From contig JBNKUL010000037.1 of the NCBI GenBank assembly GCA_050298555.1, positions 25,702 to 89,701 on the forward strand: 64,000 nucleotides of DNA. The letters run 5' to 3'. Source of the stretch: JAPHSX01 sp050298555 (GTDB taxonomy: Bacteria; Pseudomonadota; Gammaproteobacteria; Thiohalomonadales; Thiohalomonadaceae). The notes beneath the pieces were generated by a model, which saw nothing but the letters and a program-made list of their open reading frames with translations, was not told the origin of the DNA and searched no databases. This document shows positions 17,355 to 25,977 of this stretch, piece by piece (the stretch's first letter is position 1; each line of letters starts with the position of its first letter). Position numbers and translations under genes: made by a program.

Positions 17355-18947
17355 TTACTTCTCGCGTGTCGCACGGAAGGCGACATCGGGGTAGCGCTCC
17401 TCGGCCAGCTGCAGGTTGACGCGGGTCGGGGCGATGTAGGTGAGGTCGCCGGCGCCGTCGATGGCGAGGTTGTCCTCGTTCTTGCGCCGGAACTCCTCCA
17501 TCTTCTTCTCATCATCGCACTCCACCCAGCGGGCAGTGGCGACGTTGACCGCCTCGAAGATCGCGTCGACCTTGTACTCGTCCTTGAGGCGCTGCGCCAC
17601 TACGTCGAACTGCAGCACACCGACGGCACCGAGGATGAGGTCGTTGTTCTTCAGCGGACGGAACAGCTGGGTCGCGCCCTCCTCCGACAACTGCTGCAGC
17701 CCCTTCAATAACTGTTTGGACTTGAGCGGGTCCTTCAGCACCGCGCGGCGGAACAGCTCCGGCGCAAAGTGGGGGATGCCGGTGAACTTCAGATCTTCGC
17801 CCTGGGTGAAGGTATCACCGATCTGGATGGTGCCGTGGTTGTGCAGGCCGATGATGTCGCCGGGCCATGCCTCCTCCACGTGGCCGCGCTCCTGGGCGAG
17901 GAAGGTGACGGCGTTGGGGATCTTCACGTCGCGGCCGATGCGCACCTGCTTCATCTTCATCCCCGGCACGAAGTGGCCGGAGCAGACACGCATAAAGGCA
18001 ACACGGTCGCGGTGCGCCGGGTCCATGTTCGCCTGGATCTTGAAGACGAAGCCGGAGAACTTCTCCTCCTCGGGCTCAACCTCGCGATCCTTGGTGGGAC
18101 GCGGCTGCGGGCCGGGGGCGTAGTCGACCAGGGCGTCGAGGATCTCCTGCACACCGAAGTTGTTAATGGCCGAGCCGAACAGCACCGGGGTCATCTCGCC
18201 ACGCAGGAAGGCATCGAGGTCAAACTCGTGGCTGGCGCCGCGCACCAGCTCCACCTCTTCGCGGAACTCTTCGATCAGGCTGCCGAACAGCTCGTCGAGG
18301 CGAGGGTTGTCCAGCCCCTCGATCACCTCACCATCCAGCTTCTTGCCGCCGTGGGTGGCCGACATGATGGTGATGGAGTCGTTGTAGAGGTCGTAGACCC
18401 CCTTGAAGTTCTTGCCCATGCCGATGGGCCAGGTGAGCGGCGCGCACTGGATCTTGAGAACGTCCTCCACCTCGTCCATCAGCTCGATCGGCTCCTTGCC
18501 CTCGCGGTCGAGCTTGTTGATGAAGGTGATGATGGGGGTGTCGCGCAGGCGGCACACCTCCATCAGCTTGATGGTGCGATCCTCGACGCCCTTGGCCACG
18601 TCGATCACCATCAGCGCCGAGTCGACCGCGGTGAGGGTGCGGTAGGTGTCCTCGGAGAAGTCCTCGTGTCCGGGGGTATCGAGCAGGTTTACCGTGTGCT
18701 CACGATAGGGGAACTGCATCACCGAGGAGCTGACCGAGATGCCGCGCTCCTGCTCCAGCTTCATCCAGTCGGAGGTGGCGTGGCGCGCCGCCTTGCGCCC
18801 CTTTACGGTACCGGCGAGCTGAATCGCACCGCCGAACAGCAGCAGCTTTTCGGTCAGCGTGGTCTTACCCGCATCGGGGTGGGAGATGATGGCGAAGGTG
18901 CGGCGTTTTTTCGCCTGCTCCTGCACCTGCTGTTGCAGCTCGGACAT
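17355..18947 (-). CDS. prfC: Peptide chain release factor 3
   Basis: This 530-residue cytoplasmic GTPase removes RF1 or RF2 from the ribosome after peptide release. G1 is SHPDAGKT (22-29), followed by a DTPGHEDF G3 motif and an NKLD G4 motif, then EF-Tu-like domains 2 and 3. The length equals that of the E. coli protein (529), and conservation is high throughout. The gene faces the outer-membrane barrel gene, with only three bases between the two stop codons. It has its own upstream gap of 83 bases before rimI, so it may be transcribed separately. Confidence 0.97.
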   Translation of the reverse strand: MSELQQQVQEQAKKRRTFAIISHPDAGKTTLTEKLLLFGGAIQLAGTVKGRKAARHATSDWMKLEQERGISVSSSVMQFPYREHTVNLLDTPGHEDFSEDTYRTLTAVDSALMVIDVAKGVEDRTIKLMEVCRLRDTPIITFINKLDREGKEPIELMDEVEDVLKIQCAPLTWPIGMGKNFKGVYDLYNDSITIMSATHGGKKLDGEVIEGLDNPRLDELFGSLIEEFREEVELVRGASHEFDLDAFLRGEMTPVLFGSAINNFGVQEILDALVDYAPGPQPRPTKDREVEPEEEKFSGFVFKIQANMDPAHRDRVAFMRVCSGHFVPGMKMKQVRIGRDVKIPNAVTFLAQERGHVEEAWPGDIIGLHNHGTIQIGDTFTQGEDLKFTGIPHFAPELFRRAVLKDPLKSKQLLKGLQQLSEEGATQLFRPLKNNDLILGAVGVLQFDVVAQRLKDEYKVDAIFEAVNVATARWVECDDEKKMEEFRRKNEDNLAIDGAGDLTYIAPTRVNLQLAEERYPDVAFRATREK

Positions 18948-19030
18948 GGAAGGAACCAGATGTATGAATTAAAGGGGGGCAATTATAACGGTGGGGCACG
19001 GGGGATGCACGACGGGGATGCGCTAAGGGG

Positions 19031-19510
19031 TTATGGCTCAAACTCCATTAATGCACGCGCCATGATGATCGCATCCTCGCGCCCCTTAGCGGCGGGGTAG
19101 TAGCCGCGGCGCAACCCCACCTGATGGAAGCCGGCAGTCTCGTAGAGGCGCACGGCGATAGGGTTGGAGGGGCGAACCTCGAGAAAGGCGGTCTCGGCCC
19201 CGTGGCGCTTGGCGACCTGCAGCAGGTGCATCAACAGGTCGCGACCCAGGCCACGCCCCTGACAGTGGGGGGCAACCGCCACGTTGAGGATATGGGCCTC
19301 GCCCACCGCTACCGACATAATGCCGTAACCGATGAGCGTCTCCCCCTGCTCCAGCACCCAGCAGGAGTAACGCACCCGCAGGCAGTCGTGAAAGATCCCC
19401 TCGGTCCAGCCGTGGGGGTAGACCTCGTTCTCTATCGCCATCACCGCCTCGACATCCTCGTCGAGCATCGGGCGCAGCAGCGGTTGCGGACTATCCATTA
19501 CCGCGCTCAA
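19031..19510 (-). CDS. rimI: Ribosomal protein S18-alanine N-acetyltransferase (GNAT family)
   Basis: This 159-residue GNAT-fold enzyme has the acetyl-CoA loop Q-G-R-G-L-G after the strand ILNVAVAP, and the C-terminal pattern EVRPSNPIAVRLYETAGF typical of RimI. RimI acetylates the N-terminal alanine of ribosomal protein S18. The protein is about ten residues longer than the E. coli enzyme because of a short N-terminal extension. Its ATG overlaps the stop of the uracil-DNA glycosylase gene by four bases (ATGA), a neighbour often seen with rimI in gammaproteobacteria. Specificity for S18 is assumed from family likeness. Confidence 0.9.
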   Translation of the reverse strand: MSAVMDSPQPLLRPMLDEDVEAVMAIENEVYPHGWTEGIFHDCLRVRYSCWVLEQGETLIGYGIMSVAVGEAHILNVAVAPHCQGRGLGRDLLMHLLQVAKRHGAETAFLEVRPSNPIAVRLYETAGFHQVGLRRGYYPAAKGREDAIIMARALMEFEP

Positions 19511-20400
19511 GCCGGCTCCTTGAGCACACTACGAGCGAGGCAGAGGTCGGCCCACGACTTGCGCTTCTCCGAGGGCGAGCGCAACAGGTAGGCGGGATGG
19601 TAGGTGACCACCACCGGGATAGCACCGTCGTAGCGGTGCACGCTGCCGCGCAGCTTACCGATGGGGGTCTCCACCTTGAGCAGGTTCTGCGCCGCGATAC
19701 GCCCCACCACTAATATGACTTTGGGCTGCACCAGGGCGATCTGCCGCTTGAGGAAGGCCTCGCAGGCGGCGGCCTCCTCGGGCTGCGGGTCGCGGTTGTT
19801 GGGCGGGCGGCACTTAAGGACATTGGCGATGTAGACCTGCCGGCGCTTCAGGCCGAGGGCCCCCAGCATGGCGTTAAGCAGCTGCCCCGCCTTGCCGACG
19901 AAGGGCTCGCCCTGCTGGTCCTCGTCGGCGCCGGGGGCCTCGCCGATGATCATCCAGTCGGCCTGCTGGTTGCCGACGCCGAACACGGTCTGGCTACGAT
20001 TCGCCACCAGCTCGGCACATTGCGAGCACTCACTTACCCGCTGTTGCAGCGCAGGCCAGTCGAGGGTGGCGATATCGGGGAGTGTCGGCTCAGGCTTGTC
20101 GGCAACAAAGGAGGACTCATCGATCTCATCCTCCTCGGGGATATAGCCCGAATCATCGAGCGGCGGTGCCTCGTCGAGCCAGGCGGGCACATCGTCTGCA
20201 ACGGCAACCGGTTCCGGCTTGGGTTCCGGCTTGGGTTCGGGTTTGGGCTCAGGCTGAGGCGCGGCCTCCACGACAGGCGCGGCTTCTACGGCCGCCTCGA
20301 CCGGGGCCTCTGCCGACACCTCTTCCTCGACAGGCATGTCGCGCCGCTCCCAGGGCTGTATCCCCAGGGCGTCGAGGTAGAAGCGCTGTTGCGGGTCCAT
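19507..20400 (-). CDS. Family 4-type uracil-DNA glycosylase with Pro-rich N-terminal extension
   Basis: This 297-residue protein has a C-terminal domain (about 105-295) that is a [4Fe-4S] uracil-DNA glycosylase. Motif GEAPGADEDQQGEPFVGKAG activates water and binds uracil, and a C-terminal HPAYLLR element follows. Cysteines C125, C128, C197 and C213 are placed to bind the cluster. It removes uracil from DNA at the start of base-excision repair. The first hundred residues are different: a short conserved-looking start (RFYLDALGIQPWERR), an Ala/Glu/Val stretch and a repeated E-P-K-P linker (about 50-64). Such a start occurs in related gammaproteobacterial proteins, perhaps for partner binding. 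It is coupled to rimI and lies six bases after leuA. Confidence 0.93.
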   Translation of the reverse strand: MDPQQRFYLDALGIQPWERRDMPVEEEVSAEAPVEAAVEAAPVVEAAPQPEPKPEPKPEPKPEPVAVADDVPAWLDEAPPLDDSGYIPEEDEIDESSFVADKPEPTLPDIATLDWPALQQRVSECSQCAELVANRSQTVFGVGNQQADWMIIGEAPGADEDQQGEPFVGKAGQLLNAMLGALGLKRRQVYIANVLKCRPPNNRDPQPEEAAACEAFLKRQIALVQPKVILVVGRIAAQNLLKVETPIGKLRGSVHRYDGAIPVVVTYHPAYLLRSPSEKRKSWADLCLARSVLKEPA

Positions 20401-20406
20401 TCGCTT

Positions 20407-21957
20407 TTAGACGTCCGCGCCCTGTGGCTTGAGGCGGTCCTCGGGGACGAGGATCTTGTTAATGCCGTTGAGGTAGGCCTTGGCCGAGGCGATGACGATA
20501 TCGGTATCGGCGACCTGGCCGTTGACGATGCGACCCGCCTTCTCCAGACGTACCGTCACCTCGCCCTGGGAGTCGGTGCCGGAGGTGATGTTGTTGACCG
20601 AGTAGAGCTGCAGCTCGGTACCACTCTGCACCAGCGATTCGATCGCCTTGAAGGTGGCGTCGACCGGGCCGGAGCCGGTGGCGCAGAGCTTGTGCTCGTC
20701 GCCATCGATGGAGAGGGTGATGCACGCCTCGGGGGACTCGCCGGTCTCGGAGCAGACCTTGAGCGAGACCAGCTTGTAGTGCTCGGGCACCATCTGCTCG
20801 ACGCTGGTCTCGGTGGCCAGGGTCTGCAGGTCCTCGTCGTAAATTTCGTGCTTCTTGTCGGCCAGCTCCTTGAAGCGGGCGAAGGCGTCATTGAGCGCCT
20901 CCTCCGAATCGAACTCAATACCCAGCTCGGACATGCGGGTCTTGAAGGCGTTGCGGCCCGAGTGCTTGCCCATCACCATGCGGTTGGCGGACCAGCCCAC
21001 GTCCTCAGCGCGCATGATCTCGTAGGTCTCGCGGTGCTTGAGTACGCCGTCCTGGTGGATGCCCGACTCGTGGGCGAAGGCGTTGGCGCCGACGATCGCC
21101 TTGTTCGGCTGCACCGCAAAACCGGTGATGCCGGAGACCAGGCGCGAGGCGGGAACGATCTCGGTGGTATTGATGTGGTCGACGTTGCAGGCGAAGACAT
21201 CCTTACGGGTCTTCACCGCCATCACCACCTCCTCCAGCGAGGCGTTACCGGCGCGCTCGCCCAGGCCGTTGATGGTGCACTCCACCTGACGTGCGCCGTT
21301 GACCACGGCGGAGAGGGAGTTGGCCACGGCGAGGCCGAGGTCGTTGTGACAGTGGACGGAGAAGATCGCCTTGTCGGAGTTGGGCATCTTCTCGCGCAAC
21401 TGGCGGATGGTCTCGCCGAACTGCTCAGGCAGATTGTAGCCGACGGTGTCGGGCACGTTGAGGGTGGTGGCACCCGCCTCGATCACCGCCTCGAAGATGC
21501 GGCAGAGGAAGTCGAGCTCGGAACGCCCCGCGTCCTCGGCGGAGAACTCCACATTGTCGGTGTACTGGCGGGCGCGCTTCACCGCGGCCACCGCCTGCTC
21601 CACCACCTGGTCCGGGCTCATGCGCAGCTTGCGCTCCATGTGGATCGGTGAGGTGGCGATAAAGGTGTGGATACGGCCGGAGTTGGCGTTCTTCAGCGCC
21701 TCACCGGCACGGTCGATGTCCTTGTCCAGGGCACGGGCCAGGCCGCAGATGGTGGAGTCCTTGATGGTGTTGGCCACCGCCTGCACCGCCTCGAAGTCGC
21801 CGGGCGAAGCGATGGGGAATCCGGCCTCGATGATATCGACCCCCATACGCTCCAGGTTCTTGGCGATGCGGACCTTCTCCTCCTTGGTCATGGAGGCGCC
21901 GGGGCTCTGCTCGCCGTCGCGCAGGGTGGTATCAAAGATGAATAATTTATCGCTCAT
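20407..21957 (-). CDS. leuA: 2-isopropylmalate synthase
   Basis: This 516-residue enzyme joins acetyl-CoA and 2-oxoisovalerate in the first committed step of leucine synthesis. TTLRDGEQSPG lies at the N-terminus with the metal-binding Asp, and the HCHNDLG motif near 205 supplies metal histidines. The C-terminal third is the LeuA allosteric domain, which mediates leucine feedback. Length fits bacterial LeuA (E. coli 523). It lies 81 bases downstream of pssA on the same strand. The order ilvB-ilvN-ilvC-(pssA)-leuA is a common gammaproteobacterial locus, here broken by two extra genes and a terminator after ilvC. Confidence 0.97.
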   Translation of the reverse strand: MSDKLFIFDTTLRDGEQSPGASMTKEEKVRIAKNLERMGVDIIEAGFPIASPGDFEAVQAVANTIKDSTICGLARALDKDIDRAGEALKNANSGRIHTFIATSPIHMERKLRMSPDQVVEQAVAAVKRARQYTDNVEFSAEDAGRSELDFLCRIFEAVIEAGATTLNVPDTVGYNLPEQFGETIRQLREKMPNSDKAIFSVHCHNDLGLAVANSLSAVVNGARQVECTINGLGERAGNASLEEVVMAVKTRKDVFACNVDHINTTEIVPASRLVSGITGFAVQPNKAIVGANAFAHESGIHQDGVLKHRETYEIMRAEDVGWSANRMVMGKHSGRNAFKTRMSELGIEFDSEEALNDAFARFKELADKKHEIYDEDLQTLATETSVEQMVPEHYKLVSLKVCSETGESPEACITLSIDGDEHKLCATGSGPVDATFKAIESLVQSGTELQLYSVNNITSGTDSQGEVTVRLEKAGRIVNGQVADTDIVIASAKAYLNGINKILVPEDRLKPQGADV

Positions 21958-22017
21958 GGGAGATCTCCAGTAATTGGCGACATTCTAGCGAAAAGCGGGG
22001 GGGAATTGGAGAATTGG

Positions 22018-22038
22018 CCGGGCCACGTGCAGGCCCGG
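22018..22038 (-). terminator. Hairpin directly after pssA, possible weak terminator
   Basis: CCGGGCC-N7-GGCCCGG starts immediately beyond the pssA stop codon. No U-rich tract follows on the minus strand, so it may only slow transcription or protect the mRNA end before leuA. Confidence 0.4.
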
Positions 22039-22797
22039 TTATTTCTGCTGCGAGGCATCCTCACCGGCCTGCAGCTGGCGGCGGCGGCGCATCAGCATCC
22101 AGCCGGTGGTCACCAGCCCGGAGAGGGCGTAACCGGCGAAGACCAGGAACAGGATCTTGGGCGGGTCGAGGGTGATCAGTACGAAGATCAGCACCACCAC
22201 CAGCAGGAAGAAGAAGGGCACCTTGCCCTTGAGGTCGATGGTCTTGAAGCTGTAGTAGCGGACATTGCTCACCATCAACAGACCTGCGGTGATGGTCACC
22301 GCCCAGGCCGCCCACTCGAGCTTACGCGGCTCCAGGCCGAAGTCGCCGGCGATCCAGACGAAGCCGACCACCACCGCCGCCGCTGCCGGGCTGGCGAGAC
22401 CGACGAAGTAGCGCTTGTCCGCGGTGCCGATCTGGGTGTTGAAACGGGCCAGCCGTAGCGCCGCGCTGGCGGTATAGACAAAGGCCGCCAACCAGCCGTA
22501 GCGCCCCAGGTCGGAGAGTGTCCACTCATACATCACCAGCGCCGGTGCCACACCGAAGGAGACCATATCGGCCAGCGAGTCGTACTCGGCACCGAACTCG
22601 CTCTGGGTGTTGGTGAGGCGCGCCACACGGCCGTCCAGCCCATCCAGCACCATGGCGATGAAGACCGCAATCGCCGCCTGCTCGAACTGCCCGTCCATCG
22701 CCCGAACAATGGCGTAGAAACCCGCGAACAGGGCGGCGGTGGTGAAGAGGTTCGGCAACAGGTAGATGCCGCGGCGGCGTTTGCTTTTGGATTCCAT
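22039..22797 (-). CDS. pssA: CDP-diacylglycerol--serine O-phosphatidyltransferase
   Basis: This 252-residue inner-membrane enzyme makes phosphatidylserine, the precursor of phosphatidylethanolamine, from CDP-diacylglycerol and serine. The CDP-alcohol signature is complete (DGLDGRVAR, then GAEYDSLADM), and about seven hydrophobic segments follow. It is the integral-membrane type of Bacillus and many proteobacteria, not the peripheral E. coli type. The N-terminal RRRGIYLLPNLFT pattern is typical. It lies between the two accessory genes and leuA. Position in a branched-chain amino-acid locus is usual for this enzyme in gammaproteobacteria. Confidence 0.94.
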   Translation of the reverse strand: MESKSKRRRGIYLLPNLFTTAALFAGFYAIVRAMDGQFEQAAIAVFIAMVLDGLDGRVARLTNTQSEFGAEYDSLADMVSFGVAPALVMYEWTLSDLGRYGWLAAFVYTASAALRLARFNTQIGTADKRYFVGLASPAAAAVVVGFVWIAGDFGLEPRKLEWAAWAVTITAGLLMVSNVRYYSFKTIDLKGKVPFFFLLVVVLIFVLITLDPPKILFLVFAGYALSGLVTTGWMLMRRRRQLQAGEDASQQK

Positions 22798-22880
22798 GGG
22801 CGCTTTATTGTCTGTATCGCTTAAGGTTTTGAATGATAGCTGCTTTTTTCCTGTGACAACAGGGAGGTGACGGGATTCCC

Positions 22881-23630
22881 CTACCTACTCATCATCGCCC
22901 GATAGGCATCCCGCAACCGCGCCCTCTCCTCCTCGTCGCGGCTCAGCGTCCCCTTTAGCACCAGGTAGGCGATCTCCTTCGCCTCATCCAGGCCGCGGCC
23001 GGGCAGGGGTACGATGTCGCGGTAGTCATGCCACTTCACCCCCTTCTCCTTCAACACCAGCTGGTAGGCGTAGCGCCCCTCGCCGCCGTAGATGCGGAGT
23101 GTGTGGTGTTTGTATTTGGCGGCAATATAAGGCTTGCCCTTCTTCGTCTGCCCCTCCCTCCACTCCGAGGCGTGGACAAACTCGCTAATGTTTTTATAGA
23201 GCGACACCAGACGGTGGCTGATGAGCTGCTCATTGCGGGTGAGGTGCTCAATGCAGGTACTGCCGACCGTCTTGTAGCCCCAGGCGGGATGGTAGGTGAG
23301 GTGGGCATAACGGATCGGGTTGCCGCAGTTGTGACGCTCACAGACCCCGTCGAGGCTGCCGAGGTCGACGATCTCCAGTAGCGTCCAGCCCCGGTCCGGT
23401 TCGATTTGACCATGCTCGCGAGCATGACACCCCTTGCACAGGGTGCGGCAGTCGCTCAGGGCATAGTCCCACGGCGCCCGCCCCTCGATGTAGTGCTCGT
23501 GGTGCACCTGCAACGTCACCTCATCCGGACCGCGGCCGCATTGCAGGCAGCGAAAGCCGTCGCGGCGCTTAACCTTGTCGGAGAAGAGGCGCCATTTGTC
23601 GTTGATGTATAGGGGGGTGGGGCCGGCCAT
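22881..23630 (-). CDS. HNH-endonuclease-like protein
   Basis: In this 249-residue protein the first third carries an HNH nuclease fold: a CxxC pair (CLQC) in 'RRDGFRCLQCG', the HH core in 'LQVHHEHYIEG', and a second zinc pair in 'CKGCHAREHG'. The remainder (about 90-249) has no domain I recognise; it includes CxxxxC spacing near 'CERHNCGNP' and a basic centre. Possible roles range from a mobile-element remnant to a restriction or repair nuclease. It lies on the same strand as the ilv and leu genes, together with the 318-residue gene upstream, and both look inserted there. No integrase or transposase accompanies them. Confidence 0.8.
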   Translation of the reverse strand: MAGPTPLYINDKWRLFSDKVKRRDGFRCLQCGRGPDEVTLQVHHEHYIEGRAPWDYALSDCRTLCKGCHAREHGQIEPDRGWTLLEIVDLGSLDGVCERHNCGNPIRYAHLTYHPAWGYKTVGSTCIEHLTRNEQLISHRLVSLYKNISEFVHASEWREGQTKKGKPYIAAKYKHHTLRIYGGEGRYAYQLVLKEKGVKWHDYRDIVPLPGRGLDEAKEIAYLVLKGTLSRDEEERARLRDAYRAMMSR

Positions 23631-23705
23631 GGCTTGGGGGTTTCATCCTTGGGGTGTTGTGCTTTTGGTGGAGTATAGACAGGAATTTGAGGCCGGTAGC
23701 GCGCA

Positions 23706-23774
23706 GGCACGCAAGCGTGCCAACCCTACAAATAGCACTACCGCCGTAGGGTAGGCACGGGGTTTTGTGCCTAC
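23706..23774. repeat. Cluster of three nested intergenic palindromes
   Basis: Three hairpins follow one another: GGCACGC-AA-GCGTGCC (23706-23721), ACCCTAC-N16-GTAGGGT (23723-23752) and GTAGGCAC-N8-GTGCCTAC (23751-23774). The last one runs over the stop codon of the upstream 318-residue gene. This arrangement and the GTAGGGT/GGCAC words resemble dispersed intergenic repeats seen in many proteobacterial genomes. No second copy was noticed in this window. Confidence 0.65.
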
Positions 23775-24727
23775 GCGTTTGTATTTACTGTGGATCTGTA
23801 ATCCGCCTCAGGTACATACCCGATCCTCAACGAAGGACTAGGTATAGGACTCGGATCATCAGCGGCTCGCCAACCTGTGGCCCAATCCTTGTACATCTGA
23901 AAACTTCTAGAGTCTAATGAAATCTGTGCCAACAAATTGATCGGTTCAAACCCTCTCGGTACTGGTTTTCCTGCATCCCAATTAAACGAGGACATCATCA
24001 TCATAAATTCCCTGTGAAATTTTTTTAGGCTGATACCAGTAGGCCCTTTCGTCACCAGCGGCACTGGCGCAGGCTTTTCGATACTGTCAGCCAAGTAGAG
24101 TGCGGCATCAATATATTCCAAAGGCTCTATCGCTTTAGCCAGATATGCACAGATCAAATCCCTATCTATCGTTGGTGCTCCTTCGTTCAGAAATACAACA
24201 ACTCCCTTGGCCTCGACAAACCCGAGAACTCTCTTTGCATCACGTATCTGTTTATTTGCCTGCCTTAGGTGTTTTGAGAAAGTGTGATCTAATTTCTTGC
24301 GCAAATACCTAGGCCATGGAATAGCTGGGCGGAAGCCAGAGAGCTTTTTTGCGAGATTAGCTTCCAAAACCTTAACTTCCAAAATGCATTCTGCATTTTG
24401 ACTAACCGTATAGTTGCCAGCTTTAGGTAAAGCGTCACCACTCACCTCTGTTATCGTACCCAGTGCTGCTTGTTCACCATTACCATTTGGGCTCTCTACC
24501 GAAACACTCCTAGTTGTAGCTATACCATTACCCTCATTGCCACAGTCTGATTCAAAGCCTAGCCATATATAGTCCGGCTTGTTCAAGCTTTCACCCCATC
24601 CTTGTGCTCCCGCATTCGCCAGATCGTGCAAAACGCGGAAATCCCCAGCATCTGCACTTACAGCTTGTGGCCATTGCTTAAATAGACTCTCTAAGTTCTT
24701 TCGTGTAAGCCGACGCTTCATGGGCAT
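23771..24727 (-). CDS. Unrecognised accessory protein, possible PD-(D/E)XK-type nuclease
   Basis: This 318-residue soluble protein has no signal peptide. I do not recognise the family. It has a beta-rich centre with 'AECILEVKVLEANLAKKL', which could hold the E-x-K of a PD-(D/E)XK nuclease core, followed by a basic helix and a hydrophobic strand-turn (GVVVFLNEG). That assignment is weak. Base composition is visibly more A+T-rich than neighbouring genes, which fits recent acquisition. It lies between the ilvC terminator and the HNH gene, and its stop codon lies inside a palindrome. Two ATG codons, two codons apart, could start it. Confidence 0.7.
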   Translation of the reverse strand: MPMKRRLTRKNLESLFKQWPQAVSADAGDFRVLHDLANAGAQGWGESLNKPDYIWLGFESDCGNEGNGIATTRSVSVESPNGNGEQAALGTITEVSGDALPKAGNYTVSQNAECILEVKVLEANLAKKLSGFRPAIPWPRYLRKKLDHTFSKHLRQANKQIRDAKRVLGFVEAKGVVVFLNEGAPTIDRDLICAYLAKAIEPLEYIDAALYLADSIEKPAPVPLVTKGPTGISLKKFHREFMMMMSSFNWDAGKPVPRGFEPINLLAQISLDSRSFQMYKDWATGWRAADDPSPIPSPSLRIGYVPEADYRSTVNTNA

Positions 24728-24852
24728 TATGTTTCAACTCTGAGTTAACACTGAATAGCGTATTTCCTAATTCCAACCTTAACACCAGCTCGAACCATTA
24801 AGAAACGATACACACTCCCACGCAGAACATGTGAGCGAGAACACCCCAAAAC

Positions 24853-24887
24853 GAAAAAAGGCCGGTTACCCTTCGATAACCGGCCTT
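24853..24887 (-). terminator. Rho-independent terminator after ilvC
   Basis: An 11-bp stem AAGGCCGGTTA/TAACCGGCCTT with an 8-base loop is followed, on the minus strand, by TTTTTTCG. It lies 23 bases past the ilvC stop and should end the ilvB-ilvN-ilvC transcript, so the accessory genes, pssA and leuA need another promoter. Confidence 0.9.
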
Positions 24888-24910
24888 CTTCACAAAGAAA
24901 AACTAAAACC

Positions 24911-25933
24911 TTAGTTCTTCTCTTTATCCACCAGCTGGTTGGCGGTGATCCACGGCATCATCTTGCGCAGCTTGCCACCGACGACTTCGATCTCGTGGGC
25001 GGCGTTGTTGCGGCGCCATGCGGTCATCTCGGGGTAGTTGGCCATGCCCTCGAGGATGAACTTCTTGGCGTACTCGCCGTTCTGGATGTTGGTCAGCGCT
25101 TCGCGCATGGCCCAGCGGGACTCCTCGTTGATTACCTGCGGGCCGGTGACGTACTCACCATACTCGGCGTTGTTGGAGATGGAGTAGTTCATGTTAGCGA
25201 TGCCGCCCTCGTACATCAGGTCGACGATCAGCTTGAGCTCGTGCAGGCACTCGAAGTAGGCCATCTCGGGGGCGTAACCGGCCTCTACCAGGGTCTCGAA
25301 GCCGGCCTTGACCAGCTCAACGGCGCCGCCGCAAAGTACGGCCTGCTCACCGAACAGGTCGGTCTCGGTCTCGTCCTTGAAGGTGGTCTCGATGATGCCG
25401 GTGCGGCCGCCGCCAACGCCCATGGCGTAGGAGAGGGCGATCTCTTTAGCGGTGCCGGAGGCGTCCTGGTAGATAGCGATGAGGTCGGGGATACCGCCGC
25501 CCTTAACGAACTCGGAACGTACGGTGTGGCCCGGGGCCTTGGGGGCGATCATGATGACGTCGAGGTCGGCACGCGGCACTACCTGGTTGTAGTGGATGGC
25601 GAAGCCGTGGGCGAAGGCCAGTACCGCGCCCTCTTTGATGTTGGGCTCGATGGCCTCTTTGTAGAGCTGGGACTGGAACTCGTCGGGGGTCAGGACCATA
25701 ACCAGGTCGGCACCCTTAACGGCCTCGGAGGTCTCCTTAACGGTGAGGCCGGCGGCCTCGGCCTTCTTGGCGGTGGCGGAACCGGCGCGCAGGCCGATGG
25801 TAACGTCAACGCCGGAGTCCTTCAGGTTGTTGGCGTGGGCGTGGCCCTGGGAGCCGTAGCCGAGGATGGTGACCTTCTTACCCTGGATGATAGAGAGGTC
25901 GCAGTCTTTGTCGTAGTACATATTCAGTGCCAT
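24911..25933 (-). CDS. ilvC: Ketol-acid reductoisomerase, class I
   Basis: This 340-residue enzyme converts 2-acetolactate or 2-aceto-2-hydroxybutyrate to the dihydroxy acid, using NADPH and Mg2+. The Rossmann motif GYGSQGHAHA is at 25-34. The C-terminal knotted domain holds the metal-binding acidic residues (DLFGEQAVLCGG, then the FECLHELKLI region). Its length marks the short class I type, unlike the 491-residue enzyme of E. coli. It lies 44 bases after ilvN in the same operon, and a strong terminator follows. Confidence 0.97.
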   Translation of the reverse strand: MALNMYYDKDCDLSIIQGKKVTILGYGSQGHAHANNLKDSGVDVTIGLRAGSATAKKAEAAGLTVKETSEAVKGADLVMVLTPDEFQSQLYKEAIEPNIKEGAVLAFAHGFAIHYNQVVPRADLDVIMIAPKAPGHTVRSEFVKGGGIPDLIAIYQDASGTAKEIALSYAMGVGGGRTGIIETTFKDETETDLFGEQAVLCGGAVELVKAGFETLVEAGYAPEMAYFECLHELKLIVDLMYEGGIANMNYSISNNAEYGEYVTGPQVINEESRWAMREALTNIQNGEYAKKFILEGMANYPEMTAWRRNNAAHEIEVVGGKLRKMMPWITANQLVDKEKN

Positions 25934-25977
25934 GTCGGTCGTCCTTCAAACAGTCGATAGTTCAAAATTAAAAATGA

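Noticed and set aside
17769..19100. 443-codon plus-strand frame opposite prfC
   Set aside because: Shadow of a highly conserved gene with a repetitive composition; no ribosome site or domain.
20215..20262. Short tandem DNA repeat (GGTTCCGGCTTGG type)
   Set aside because: It encodes the E-P-K-P linker in the uracil-DNA glycosylase and is in frame; not a separate element.
20020..21651. 543-codon open frame on the plus strand across leuA and the glycosylase gene
   Set aside because: It is antisense to two certain genes. The length comes from the high GC third positions of the real genes, and the protein is low-complexity with no known domain.
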